30,879 bases of DNA from JAVJUS01 sp040220455 (GCA_040220455.1 JAVJUS010000067.1:1-30879), one strand, 5' to 3'. Positions 1 to 7,619 are shown, counted from the first letter of the stretch. Made by a program: numbers and translations. Notes: generated from the sequence alone by a model not told the origin.

Positions 1-795
1 CCCGCGCCGGCGCGGGCGCAGGCCGTGCCGCTGGGCGGCGGCGACGGACCGGTGGAGATCGAGGCGGCCGAGAGCCTGGAATGGCTCAGCGAGGAAAAGC
101 TCTATGTCGCGCGTGGCGACGCGGTGCTGCGCCAGGGCGAGGTGACGGTCCGCGCCGAGACCCTGACCGCCGCCTATCGCGAGACGGCGACGGGCGAGAC
201 GGAGATCTACCGCATGTCGGCGGAAGGCGGGATCGAGGTGACCGCGCCGGACCAGCGGATCACCGGCGCGCAGGGCGTCTACGACGTCGACCGCCAGGTC
301 TTCGTCGTGACCGGCGGCGATCTTCGCCTGGAGACTCCCGACCAGGTGGTCACGGCGACCGAGAGCCTGGAGTACTTCGAGGGCGAGGGCATCGCCGTTG
401 CACGGGGCGACGCGGTGGCCGTGCGGGGCGACGACCGCGTCGAGGCCGACGAGCTGACCGCCGAGATCGAGCCCGGACCCGACGGCGACAACCGGATCAC
501 CCGGCTCGGCGCGCGCGGCGACGTCGTGATCACCACGCCCACGGATGTCGCGCGCGGCGACGAAGGCGTCTATAATCTGGAAACCGGCATCGCGACGCTG
601 CGCGGCGATGTCCGCCTGACCCGGGGGGAGAACCAGCTCAACGGCGACTACGCCGAGATCGATCTGGACTCGGGTGTCAGCCGCCTCCTCGCCCGTCCCG
701 GAGGCACCCGGATTCGCGGCCTGCTCGTGCCGGGCAGCGAACCGGGGGCCACACCCGGGACACCGGCCGGCGATCCTTCCACCAATACTCGATGA
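1..795 (+). CDS. lptA: LptA-type LPS-transport periplasmic protein (5' end outside window)
   Basis: Periplasmic bridge protein that carries LPS from the inner-membrane LptBFGC complex to the outer-membrane LptD/E translocon. The open frame enters from the left edge. The first residues, PAPARAQA, look like the end of a signal peptide with an AxA cleavage site, so the true start lies upstream. The rest reads as repeating short beta strands typical of the OstA/LptA fold: runs such as YVARGDAVLRQG, VFVVTGGDLRLE, VARGDAVAVRGD and ATLRGDVRLTRG recur about every 50-60 residues. The C-terminal tail is Pro/Gly/Thr-rich. lptB follows 16 bases after the stop, as in the common alphaproteobacterial lptC-lptA-lptB order. 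Identity is strong; the N-terminus cannot be judged. Confidence 0.9.
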   Translation, partial: PAPARAQAVPLGGGDGPVEIEAAESLEWLSEEKLYVARGDAVLRQGEVTVRAETLTAAYRETATGETEIYRMSAEGGIEVTAPDQRITGAQGVYDVDRQVFVVTGGDLRLETPDQVVTATESLEYFEGEGIAVARGDAVAVRGDDRVEADELTAEIEPGPDGDNRITRLGARGDVVITTPTDVARGDEGVYNLETGIATLRGDVRLTRGENQLNGDYAEIDLDSGVSRLLARPGGTRIRGLLVPGSEPGATPGTPAGDPSTNTR

Positions 796-811
796 CCGAA
801 GGCCATCCCGC

Positions 812-1609
812 TTGACCCGTTCGTCTTCCGGCCCTCCCGGATCCGCGCCAAGTGCCGCCAAGCCCGGCCCCCAGCTCGTGGCGCGCAACGACGGCCTCGT
901 CGCGAGCCATCTGGGCAAGCGCTACAAGAAGCGGCCGGTCCTGACCGACGTCTCCGTGCGCGTACAGCGCGGCGAGGCGGTCGGCCTGCTCGGCCCCAAC
1001 GGCGCGGGCAAGACCACCTGCTTCTACATCATCATGGGCCTGATCGCGGCGGATACCGGCGCGATCATCCTCGACGGGTCGCCGATCACGGACCTGCCGA
1101 TGTACCGGCGCGCGCGCCTCGGCCTCGGCTACCTGCCGCAGGAGGCCTCGATCTTCCGCGGGATGAGCGTCGAGCAGAACATCCGCGCGGTGCTGGAGGT
1201 GGTCGAAAAGGATCGCTCGACCCGCGCGTCGATGCTCGAGGACCTGCTGGCGGAATTCTCGCTCACCCATCTCCGCCGGGCACCGGCCATGGCCCTGTCT
1301 GGAGGCGAGCGCCGGCGGGTCGAGATCGCGCGCGCGCTTGCCGCCCAGCCGCATTTCATGCTGCTCGACGAGCCCCTGGCCGGCATCGACCCGATCGCCG
1401 TCGGCGACATCCGCGACCTGGTCACGCAGTTGCGTGACCGCGGGATCGGCGTGCTGATCACCGATCACAACGTTCGGGAAACCTTGGACATCGTCGATCG
1501 GGCATATATCCTGCATGACGGACGTGTCCTGATGGAAGGTGCGCCCGAAGAAATTGTCGCGCATCAAGACGTTAGGCGCGTTTACCTTGGCGAAAGATTC
1601 AGTCTGTAA
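812..1609 (+). CDS. lptB: LPS export ABC transporter ATP-binding protein LptB
   Basis: Cytoplasmic ATPase that powers extraction of LPS from the inner membrane with LptF/LptG. Counting from the TTG chosen here (265 residues), Walker A GPNGAGKTT is near 61-69, the signature LSGGERRR near 162-169, Walker B FMLLDEP near 182-188 and the switch histidine (TDHN) near 219. The frame stays open upstream into lptA, so the start is uncertain. TTG 812 has GAAGG about 10 bases upstream and clears the lptA stop; GTG 878 would give a 244-residue protein closer to the usual size but has no obvious ribosome site. rpoN begins 12 bases after the stop, so lptA-lptB-rpoN is one operon. The long N-terminal Ser/Pro-rich extension of the TTG version is poorly conserved in character. 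Confidence 0.93.
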   Translation: MTRSSSGPPGSAPSAAKPGPQLVARNDGLVASHLGKRYKKRPVLTDVSVRVQRGEAVGLLGPNGAGKTTCFYIIMGLIAADTGAIILDGSPITDLPMYRRARLGLGYLPQEASIFRGMSVEQNIRAVLEVVEKDRSTRASMLEDLLAEFSLTHLRRAPAMALSGGERRRVEIARALAAQPHFMLLDEPLAGIDPIAVGDIRDLVTQLRDRGIGVLITDHNVRETLDIVDRAYILHDGRVLMEGAPEEIVAHQDVRRVYLGERFSL

Positions 1610-1621
1610 CCCCTTCGGATC

Positions 1622-3145
1622 ATGGCGCTGACCCAACGCCTCGATCTGCGGCAGACCCAAGCCCTGGTCATGACGCCGCAGTTGCAGCAGGCGATCAAGC
1701 TGCTGCAGCTGTCGAATCTCGAACTCGCCGAGTATGTCGACCAGGAGATGGAACGGAATCCGCTTCTCGAGCGCGAGGAAGCGGAGCCCGGCAGCGATGC
1801 CGGGGAGTCCGGCACGGCCGCGGATGACATTGCCGACGCGCCCGACCCCGACATGATCGGGACGGACCAGCACGCCCAGGCCCCGGGGATGGCCGACGGC
1901 GACTCGGCGCCGCTGGACACCGACTACGAGAATGTCTGGACGGGCGGCGGCCCGGGCGACCCCGACGGCTGGGCCGGCGTAGCCGGCGTCGCGCGCACCG
2001 GCGGCGGCCAGGACTTCGACGGCGACGGAGCGCCGGCGATCGACCAGACCCTGTCGAGCGAGGCCAGCCTGCGCGATCTGCTGACGCGCCAGATCGCGCT
2101 GACCTTCCCCGACCCGGGCGAGCGGCTGATCGGCCTGCAACTCCTCGAATGGCTCGACGACTCCGGCTACCTGACCGCCGACCTCGACGCGTTGGCCGAG
2201 CAGATGGGCGCCGACCGGGCGCGGCTCGACCGGATCGTGAGCCGGCTCCAGGGGCTGGAGCCGACCGGCATCTTCGCCCGGTCGCTGGCCGAATGCCTGG
2301 CCCTCCAGCTCGCCGAGAAGAACCGCCTCGACCCGGCGATGCAGGCGATGCTCGACAATCTGGGCCTGCTGGCCAAGCGTGAGCTGGCGCCGCTGATGCG
2401 GATCTGCGGCGTCGACGCCGACGACCTGGCGGACATGATCGAGGAGATCCGCCACCTCGACCCCCGGCCCGCCCGGGCCTTCGACCACGAGCCGATCCAG
2501 GCGATCACGCCGGATATCCTGATGCGCCCGCAGGCCGGCGGCGGCTGGTTCATCGAGCTCAATCCCGACACCTTGCCGCGCGTCCTGGTCAACCAGCGCT
2601 ACTATGCCGAGATCAGTCAGGCGGCCCGCAACAAGGAAGAGCGAGAGTACCTGGCCGAGTGCTTCGCCACGGCCAACTGGCTGGTGAAGTCGCTGCACCA
2701 GCGCGCGACGACCATTCTCAAGGTCGCCAGCGAGATCGTGCGCCAGCAGGACGCCTTCTTCGTCCACGGCGTCTCGCGCCTCAAGCCGCTGATCCTGCGC
2801 GACATCGCCGAGGCGATCGGCATGCACGAGAGCACGGTGAGCCGGGTGACCTCCAACAAGTTCATCGCGACGCCGCGCGGCCTGTTCGAGCTCAAGTACT
2901 TCTTCACCTCCGCCATCCAGGGCGCCGACGGCGCGGCCGCCCATTCGGCGGAGGCCGTGCGCTTCCGCATCCGCGCCCTGATCGACGGCGAGGCACCCGA
3001 GGCGATCCTGTCGGACGACAAGATCGTCGAGATCCTGCGCACCGACGGTATCGACATCGCCCGGCGAACCGTGGCCAAATACCGCGAGGGCATGCGCATA
3101 CCGTCCTCGGTCCAACGGCGACGGGAGAAGGCGTTGAGAGCGTGA
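1622..3145 (+). CDS. rpoN: RNA polymerase sigma-54 factor
   Basis: Alternative sigma factor that directs RNA polymerase to -24/-12 promoters and needs AAA+ activators. At 507 residues it is normal length. Region I is the Gln/Leu-rich N-terminus (LRQTQALVMTPQLQQAIKLL) that contacts activators; region II is the acidic Asp/Gly-rich stretch around residues 55-140; the core-binding region follows. A helix-turn-helix (ESTVSRVTSNKF) lies around residue 400, and the RpoN box ARRTVAKYRE at about 480-489 reads the -24 element. The ATG lies 12 bases after lptB. Its neighbours hpf and ptsN are the classic rpoN partners. Confidence 0.97.
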   Translation: MALTQRLDLRQTQALVMTPQLQQAIKLLQLSNLELAEYVDQEMERNPLLEREEAEPGSDAGESGTAADDIADAPDPDMIGTDQHAQAPGMADGDSAPLDTDYENVWTGGGPGDPDGWAGVAGVARTGGGQDFDGDGAPAIDQTLSSEASLRDLLTRQIALTFPDPGERLIGLQLLEWLDDSGYLTADLDALAEQMGADRARLDRIVSRLQGLEPTGIFARSLAECLALQLAEKNRLDPAMQAMLDNLGLLAKRELAPLMRICGVDADDLADMIEEIRHLDPRPARAFDHEPIQAITPDILMRPQAGGGWFIELNPDTLPRVLVNQRYYAEISQAARNKEEREYLAECFATANWLVKSLHQRATTILKVASEIVRQQDAFFVHGVSRLKPLILRDIAEAIGMHESTVSRVTSNKFIATPRGLFELKYFFTSAIQGADGAAAHSAEAVRFRIRALIDGEAPEAILSDDKIVEILRTDGIDIARRTVAKYREGMRIPSSVQRRREKALRA

Positions 3146-3177
3146 CGCGGGCGCGACGACCGACCATGCGCGCGTGC

Positions 3178-3207
3178 TTGACAGGGCCGCGAGGGCGCTC
3201 CTAAGGT
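3178..3207 (+). promoter_or_regulatory. Possible sigma-70 promoter of hpf-ptsN
   Basis: A perfect -35 hexamer TTGACA, preceded by C as in the alphaproteobacterial CTTGAC motif, sits at 3178-3183. An 18-base spacer leads to a weak -10 TAAGGT (3202-3207). It lies between the rpoN stop and the hpf start, so hpf and ptsN could be transcribed apart from the upstream operon. No -24/-12 sigma-54 element was seen in this gap. Confidence 0.45.
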
Positions 3208-3283
3208 CCGCGCCTTCCGGCCGCGAGGGGTACGCGCGTCGGCTTTCGGTGCCGCCGGGATGGCGGCCGTTTCCGGATCCGAA

Positions 3284-3877
3284 ATGCAAGTCACGGTCAA
3301 AGGCAAGCAGCTCGATGTCGGGGATGCGTTGCGCACGCATATCGACGAGAGCCTCAACACCATGATCTCGAAGTACTTCGGCGACGCCGTCGAGGCGACG
3401 GTGATCATGGCGCGCGACTCCTACCTGTTCCGCTCGGAGATTTCGGTCCATGTCGGCCGGAACATCCAGCTCAACAGCACGGCGGAGGCCGACGAGCCCT
3501 ACAAGGCCTACGACGCGGCCGCCGACCGGATGGCCAAGCGGCTGCGCCGCCACAAGCGCCGCCTGCGCGACGACCATCGCGCGGCCGGCGTCGAGGCGCT
3601 GGAAGCACAGGCCTACGTGCTGCAGGGCGAGCCGGCGGTGGAGGAGGAGAGCATCGGCGACGGCGAGGTGCCGGATCAGCCGGTGGTCATCGCCGAAATG
3701 CGCGAGCCGATCGAGTCCATGACGGTCAGCCAGGCGGTCATGCGCCTCGATCTCGCCGACCTGCCGGCGCTGATGTTCCGCAACGCCGAACATGGCGGGC
3801 TCAACATGGTCTATCGACGGCCGGACGGCAATGTCGGCTGGGTCGATCCCCGCGGCACCACGGAAGACGGCGCTTGA
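3284..3877 (+). CDS. hpf: Long-form ribosome hibernation promoting factor
   Basis: Binds the small subunit near the decoding site and dimerises idle ribosomes into 100S particles in starvation. From ATG 3284 it has 197 residues: an N-terminal S30AE domain (about 1-100, starting MQVTVKGKQLDVGDALRTHI) with a basic RRHKRRLRDD segment, an acidic linker, and the C-terminal long-HPF dimerisation domain (about 130-190, ending in the typical LMFRNAEHGGLNMVYRRPDGNVGWVDP). An in-frame ATG at 3260 would add eight residues; 3284 matches the family's N-terminus better. ptsN follows 31 bases downstream, a conserved pairing after rpoN in proteobacteria. Confidence 0.93.
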   Translation: MQVTVKGKQLDVGDALRTHIDESLNTMISKYFGDAVEATVIMARDSYLFRSEISVHVGRNIQLNSTAEADEPYKAYDAAADRMAKRLRRHKRRLRDDHRAAGVEALEAQAYVLQGEPAVEEESIGDGEVPDQPVVIAEMREPIESMTVSQAVMRLDLADLPALMFRNAEHGGLNMVYRRPDGNVGWVDPRGTTEDGA

Positions 3878-3908
3878 GCGCCGCCCCGTGCGCTTCCTAT
3901 CGGACGGA

Positions 3909-4370
3909 ATGATGCTGGATTTCCTGACTCCCGAGGCGATCCTGCCCACGCTGCGGGCAACCAGCAAGAAGCAGGTGCTCCAGGAGCTCGCCAAGAAGGC
4001 GGCCGCGGTCACCGGCCAGCCGGAGCGCGCGATCTTCGACGTGCTGCTGGAACGCGAGCGGCTGGGCACCACAGGCGTCGGGCGCGGCGTGGCGATCCCG
4101 CATGGCAAGCTGCCGGGGCTGGGCCGCGTCCACGGCGTCTTCGCCCGGCTTGAACGCCCGATCGACTTCGACGCCGTCGACGACGCGCCGGTCGACCTGG
4201 TCTTCCTGCTGCTGGCGCCAGAGCGCGCCGGCGCGGAGCACCTGAAGGCCCTGGCCCGCGTCTCCCGCCTGCTGCGCGACGAGGGCCTCTGCCAGGCGCT
4301 CAGGGGCTGCGACACGGCCGAGGGGATCTACGCCCTGATCGACGCCCGGGAGGCCGCCTCGGCCGCCTGA
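3909..4370 (+). CDS. ptsN: Nitrogen-regulatory PTS EIIA protein PtsN
   Basis: Phospho-acceptor of the nitrogen phosphotransferase relay (PtsP-NPr-PtsN), which regulates potassium transport and stress pathways rather than importing sugar. The 153-residue protein begins MMLDFLTPEAILPTLRATSKK; a second ATG at 3912 is equally usable, with GGACGGA just upstream. The phosphorylated histidine is His65 in GVAIPHGK, and the EIIA fold signature PVDLVFLLLAPE...HLKALARVSRLL is intact. The frame continues open upstream into the hpf end, but that part is not family-like. It ends the operon and converges on the coiled-coil gene. Confidence 0.94.
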   Translation: MMLDFLTPEAILPTLRATSKKQVLQELAKKAAAVTGQPERAIFDVLLERERLGTTGVGRGVAIPHGKLPGLGRVHGVFARLERPIDFDAVDDAPVDLVFLLLAPERAGAEHLKALARVSRLLRDEGLCQALRGCDTAEGIYALIDAREAASAA

Positions 4371-4461
4371 GCGCGGCCGAACGCGATCATGGGCACCGGC
4401 GGTCCCGGCCCTGCCGGAGGCGCCCTGGCCGGAGCGGCCGCGGCGAACGGAGTCGAAGCCG

Positions 4462-4486
4462 GCGGGCGAGCGGTTCCGCCGCCCGC
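4462..4486. terminator. GC-rich stem-loop between convergent genes
   Basis: GCGGGC (4462-4467) pairs with GCCCGC (4481-4486), and an inner CGG/CCG can extend the stem. It lies between the ptsN stop and the stop of the opposite-strand coiled-coil gene. It could end transcripts from either side, but there is no T run on either strand, so it is only terminator-like. Confidence 0.3.
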
Positions 4487-4487
4487 G

Positions 4488-4916
4488 TCAGATCCAGCCG
4501 AAGCCCTTTGCCATGAGCCCCGCGAGGCCGACGCCGAGCGTCAGAAGGCCGCCCCAGGTAACGACGAAACTTCGATCCACCTTGTCGTCGAGCCGGTCGA
4601 TCCGGTCGTCGACCTTGTCGAACCGGCGATCCACCGTGTCGAATCGCCCATCCACCGTGTCGATCCGGTCGTCGAGTTTGGCGTCGAGCTTGTCGATCCG
4701 GGCGCCGAGCTTCGAGTCGAGCCCTTCGATCCGATCGACGATCTTGTCGACCCGCAGGTCCAGTCGGTCGAGGCGTCGATCGAGCCCGTCGATCGCCCTT
4801 TCGAGATAGGCACCGTGGGCATCGATGCGGGCGAGGTGGACTTCCATGCCATCATCATGGACGGCGCCTCGCCCCGCTTCAAGGCGATCCTCGCCGGTTG
4901 TCGGGTCGGCGACCAT
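4488..4916 (-). CDS. Small coiled-coil protein with C-terminal membrane anchor
   Basis: Function unknown. The 142-residue product has a short N-terminal region, then about 75 residues (roughly 38-113) of tandem 7-residue units such as DRLDLRV, DKIVDRI, DRIDTVD, GRFDTVD, RRFDKVD and DRIDRLD, as expected of a long parallel coiled coil, and then one hydrophobic helix (FVVTWGGLLTLGVGLAGLMA) near the C-terminus. The topology is a tail-anchored membrane protein with a cytoplasmic coil. The ATG at 4916 has GAGAGGA just upstream; an internal ATG at 4847 is possible. The DNA repeats follow the protein heptads. Such proteins are often annotated as hypothetical in Rhodospirillales. The plus strand is also open here, but only as low-complexity sequence. 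Confidence 0.72.
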   Translation of the reverse strand: MVADPTTGEDRLEAGRGAVHDDGMEVHLARIDAHGAYLERAIDGLDRRLDRLDLRVDKIVDRIEGLDSKLGARIDKLDAKLDDRIDTVDGRFDTVDRRFDKVDDRIDRLDDKVDRSFVVTWGGLLTLGVGLAGLMAKGFGWI

Positions 4917-4938
4917 GCGGTCCTCTCGCGGTCCTCTC
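4917..4938 (-). promoter_or_regulatory. Duplicated ribosome-binding segment
   Basis: Read on the minus strand, the 11-base unit GAGAGGACCGC occurs twice in direct succession immediately before the ATG at 4916. Each copy carries a GAGAGGA Shine-Dalgarno-like core. The proximal copy is correctly spaced and supports this start; the second could act as a standby site or be a recent slip duplication. Confidence 0.5.
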
Positions 4939-5004
4939 GCGGTGATCTCGAAGGAGCGGCGTCCCTCGGCGCCGTGTCGCGGCGGCGGAGGTCGCTCTAT
5001 ACGT

Positions 5005-5027
5005 GCGTATTTCTAGAATTTATACGC
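5005..5027. promoter_or_regulatory. AT-rich inverted repeat upstream of the coiled-coil gene
   Basis: GCGTAT (5005-5010) and ATACGC (5022-5027) are exact inverted copies around a centre that itself contains the palindrome TTCTAGAA (5011-5018). The patch is strikingly AT-rich for this DNA. On the minus strand it contains TATAAA and, closer to the gene, TATAGA, so it is the likely promoter or operator region of the coiled-coil gene. A good -35 with standard spacing is not visible. On the plus strand TTTT follows the repeat, so a terminator reading is also possible. Confidence 0.35.
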
Positions 5028-5119
5028 TTTTCGCGGTCGGAGCAACCGGTCCGCTCGGTCGGCCGCGCGGCGGCGTGGGGCCGCGAGCAGCCCAAGGTGC
5101 GCCGGACGCACGACACGCC

Positions 5120-5150
5120 AAAAAAAAGGGCCTAGAGAACCTCTAGGCCC
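5120..5150 (-). terminator. Rho-independent terminator
   Basis: On the minus strand GGGCCTAGAG, loop GTT and CTCTAGGCCC form a perfect 10-bp stem followed by eight T residues. This is the clearest intrinsic terminator in the window. It ends the hairpin-array RNA and possibly lsrB read-through. Confidence 0.9.
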
Positions 5151-5347
5151 GAGTTGAACAGGGAGGCTTCACGTCTGGGAGACGTAGGACACCGGAGACC
5201 GGTGCCCTGACCTTCCGGCCTCGGCCGGAAGCGACGATGCTGCAATGCAGCGGTCGACGCCCATAAGATGGGCAAACAGCGCCCTCGCGCTAGGCACAAT
5301 CGGCGAACCCTCTTATGCAACGACTGCATAGCTCGCCGATCGGTGCC
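5120..5347 (-). ncRNA. Structured small RNA candidate: eight consecutive hairpins (AbcR position)
   Basis: Read on the minus strand, about 230 bases form eight consecutive hairpins with short linkers. H1 5347-5293 has GGCAC/GTGCC, ATCGGCGA/TCGCCGAT and TATGCA/TGCATA stems. H2 is 5291-5278 (5 bp), H3 5273-5259 (6 bp), H4 5251-5239 (5 bp), H5 5231-5212 (8 bp), H6 5204-5190 (6 bp), H7 5185-5171 (6 bp, loop CCC) and H8 5150-5128 (10 bp), followed by eight T. All these stems are perfect. A 20-base unpaired linker between H7 and H8 contains CCTCCC, complementary to Shine-Dalgarno sequences. No convincing protein, tmRNA tag, SRP or RNase P motif is present. It lies downstream of lsrB on the same strand, the position of AbcR (alpha-r15) sRNAs beside lsrB in Rhizobiales. 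The 5' end and family are not proven; AbcR RNAs are shorter, so the mature RNA may be only the 3' half. Confidence 0.6.
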
Positions 5348-5500
5348 TTAGAACCTTAAGATAACACGTTTTTCGCGAGGCGCCACGCCTCTGATCGGCA
5401 TGATCGCGCGCAATCGGCAGTCACGGCCTGTGCCGCAACGGACCCCGGCCCTACCCCCTTCGCGCTCGGGATGGACCTTCCGACGGCCCGAGTCGCCGGC

Positions 5501-6391
5501 TCAGAACCGGCTTTCGGCGATCTTGCGCACGAGGAAGTCGCGGAACACCGAGATGCGCTTGGAGTGGCGCAGCTCCTCGGCATAGGCGAAATAGGACTCG
5601 ACCGTCGGGCCGATCACCTCGGGCAGCACCTTCACCACGTTCAGGTTCTCGTCGACCATGAAATCCGGCAGCGCCGCGAGGCCCAGGCCGCTGCGCACGG
5701 CGCGGTAGATCGCGTACTGATTGTTCACCTGCAGGATCGACGTCCGCTCGCCCGGCGGCGGATCGCCGACATTGAGCAGCCAGTTGACGTTTTCGATCGG
5801 CGGCTTGGTCTCGGTGCCGTAGACGATCAGGTCGTGGTCGGCGAGATCGCCGATCGTGCGCGGAATGCCCCGCCGCTTGAGGTAGTCGACCGAGCCGTAG
5901 ATGTGAAAGCGCACCGTCATCAGGTGGCGCTGCACGACATCGGGCTGGCGCGGCGGCGTCATGCGGATCGCCACATCGGCCTCCCGCATGCCCAGATCGA
6001 CCTCGTTGTCGGTCAACAGCAGCGTGAGCTGGATGTCCGGATGCTGGTTGAGGAATTCCCGCGCGCGCGGCGTCAGCCAGGTCGAGCCGAAGGCGACCGT
6101 CGTCGAGACCTTCAGGGGCCCGCGCGCCTGCTCCTTGCTCTCGGCGAGCTGGGCCTCGGTCATCGACAGCTTGGCGAAGACGTCGCGCGCCGTGCGGAAC
6201 AGCAGCTCGCCCTGCTCGGTCAGGATCAGCCCGCGGGCGTGCCGGTGGAACAGCGGGACCTTGAGGCTGTCCTCCAGGCCGCTGATCTGTCGGCTGACCG
6301 CGGATTGCGAGAGGTTCAGCTTCTCGCCCGCGTGGGTGAAGCTGCCGGCTTCCGCCACCGCGTGAAACACGCGCAGCTTGTCCCAATCCAT
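5501..6391 (-). CDS. lsrB: LysR-family regulator of the LsrB/VtlR type
   Basis: DNA-binding transcription factor. From ATG 6391 (GGGAGA upstream) it has 296 residues: an N-terminal winged helix-turn-helix (about 1-60, MDWDKLRVFHAVAEAGSFTHA then LNLSQSAVSRQISGLE) and a periplasmic-binding-like sensor domain (about 90-296). The N-terminus and the HRHARGLILTEQGELL segment closely resemble LsrB of Sinorhizobium and Agrobacterium and VtlR of Brucella, which control AbcR small RNAs, envelope and stress genes. It follows trxB on the same strand, the same neighbour as in Rhizobiales. No cysteine occurs anywhere in the protein, although LsrB has been described as a cysteine redox sensor. The frame is open upstream to 6481, but that extension is not family-like. 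Confidence 0.88.
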   Translation of the reverse strand: MDWDKLRVFHAVAEAGSFTHAGEKLNLSQSAVSRQISGLEDSLKVPLFHRHARGLILTEQGELLFRTARDVFAKLSMTEAQLAESKEQARGPLKVSTTVAFGSTWLTPRAREFLNQHPDIQLTLLLTDNEVDLGMREADVAIRMTPPRQPDVVQRHLMTVRFHIYGSVDYLKRRGIPRTIGDLADHDLIVYGTETKPPIENVNWLLNVGDPPPGERTSILQVNNQYAIYRAVRSGLGLAALPDFMVDENLNVVKVLPEVIGPTVESYFAYAEELRHSKRISVFRDFLVRKIAESRF

Positions 6392-6626
6392 CCGGGTCTC
6401 CCGATCCGACGCTGTGCGACCCTGCCCCGAGGCCGACGACCGGCCGCGGCCAACGGGATCCGGATGGACCTGGCGTGGCACGGGCCGGACGAACGGCGCG
6501 CCGGTCGCGCGGACGCGCCGGCGCTTGTTGTCGAATTCTGGATACTATCGCGTCGGGCCGGGGGCAAGGAAGACGGCCGGCCCGGTACCCCTCGGCCGCG
6601 CGACCGGAAGCGCGCCGGCGAACGGT

Positions 6627-7619
6627 TCAATCGCCGGCGGCGGCCATCGCGCGATCGCCGGCCCCGGCGGTTTCCGCCTGCGCCAGCCCGCCCATGTAGC
6701 GCTCGGCCTCGAGCGCGGCCATGCAGCCCATGCCCGCGGCCGTGACCGCCTGGCGGAAGACCTTGTCCTTCACGTCGCCGGCCGCGAAGACGCCGGGCAC
6801 GTCCGTCGCCGTCGAATCGGGCGCGGTGACGAGGTAGCCCTCGTCGTCCATGCGCACCTGCCCCTTGAAGGGCGCCGTCGCGGGATCGTGGCCAATGGCG
6901 ACGAACAGGCCGTCGACCGGCAGCTCGCGGGTCGATCCGTCGCCGCTGTGGCGCAGGCGCAGCCCGGTCACGCCGGCGGCGGCGTCGCCCAGCACCTCGT
7001 CGACCACGTGATCCCAGATCACCGAGATCTTCGGATGGGCGAACAGTCGCTCCTGCATGATCCGCTCGGCGCGCAGGGTGTCGCGGCGATGGATCAGGGT
7101 GACCGATTCGCAGATGTTGGCGAGGTAGAGCGCCTCCTCCACGGCCGTGTTGCCGCCGCCCACGACGGCGACGTGCCGGTTCTTGTAGAAGAAGCCGTCG
7201 CAGGTCGCGCAGGCCGACACGCCGCGACCGTTGTAGCGCTGCTCGCTCTCCAGCCCCAGCCAGCGGGCCGAGGCGCCGGTCGCGATGATGACCGAATCCG
7301 CCTCGTAGACATCGCCCGAATCCGCCCGGCAGACCAGCGGGCGGCCCGTGAAGTCGACCGATTCGATCAGGTCGAAGACCATCTTGGCGCCGACGCTCTC
7401 GGCCTGCTTGCCCATCTGCTCCATCAGCCACGGGCCCTGGATGACGTCGGCGAAGCCCGGATAGTTCTCGACATCCGTGGTGATCGTCATCTGCCCGCCC
7501 GGCTGCAGGCCCTGGATCACCACCGGCTCGAGACCGGCGCGCGCGGCGTAGATGGCGGCCGTGTAGCCGGCCGCGCCGGCGCCGATGATCAGCAGCTTCA
7601 CTCGATGATGCTCGGCCAT
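6627..7619 (-). CDS. trxB: Thioredoxin-disulfide reductase
   Basis: Flavoenzyme that reduces thioredoxin with NADPH. The 330-residue product has the N-terminal FAD-binding motif GAGAAG (residues 13-18), the redox pair Cys137-Ala-Thr-Cys140 in SACATCDGFF, the NADPH motif VVGGGNTA, HRRDTLRA, and the C-terminal FAD motif GVFAAGDV. The C-terminal tail is slightly extended and Ala/Gly-rich. The start ATG 7619 has AGGAG nine bases upstream. lsrB lies 235 bases downstream on the same strand, a conserved alphaproteobacterial pairing that fits a thiol-redox role for the regulator. Confidence 0.96.
   Translation of the reverse strand: MAEHHRVKLLIIGAGAAGYTAAIYAARAGLEPVVIQGLQPGGQMTITTDVENYPGFADVIQGPWLMEQMGKQAESVGAKMVFDLIESVDFTGRPLVCRADSGDVYEADSVIIATGASARWLGLESEQRYNGRGVSACATCDGFFYKNRHVAVVGGGNTAVEEALYLANICESVTLIHRRDTLRAERIMQERLFAHPKISVIWDHVVDEVLGDAAAGVTGLRLRHSGDGSTRELPVDGLFVAIGHDPATAPFKGQVRMDDEGYLVTAPDSTATDVPGVFAAGDVKDKVFRQAVTAAGMGCMAALEAERYMGGLAQAETAGAGDRAMAAAGD

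Noticed and set aside
677..4315. Very long open frame on the minus strand (about 1200 codons) opposite lptB-rpoN-hpf-ptsN.
   Set aside because: Antisense shadow caused by high GC; its Arg/Asp/Gln-rich product has no family character while all four plus-strand genes are certain.
5132..5329. Short minus-strand open frame inside the hairpin array.
   Set aside because: Arg/Cys-rich product; every hairpin stem is perfect, which fits selection on RNA rather than protein.
5120..5347. tmRNA, SRP RNA, RNase P RNA or 6S RNA at the hairpin array.
   Set aside because: No ANDN-type tag codons, no SRP GGAAGCAG core, no RNase P signature, and serial short hairpins rather than the single long rod of 6S. 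6S was not excluded by a covariance search.
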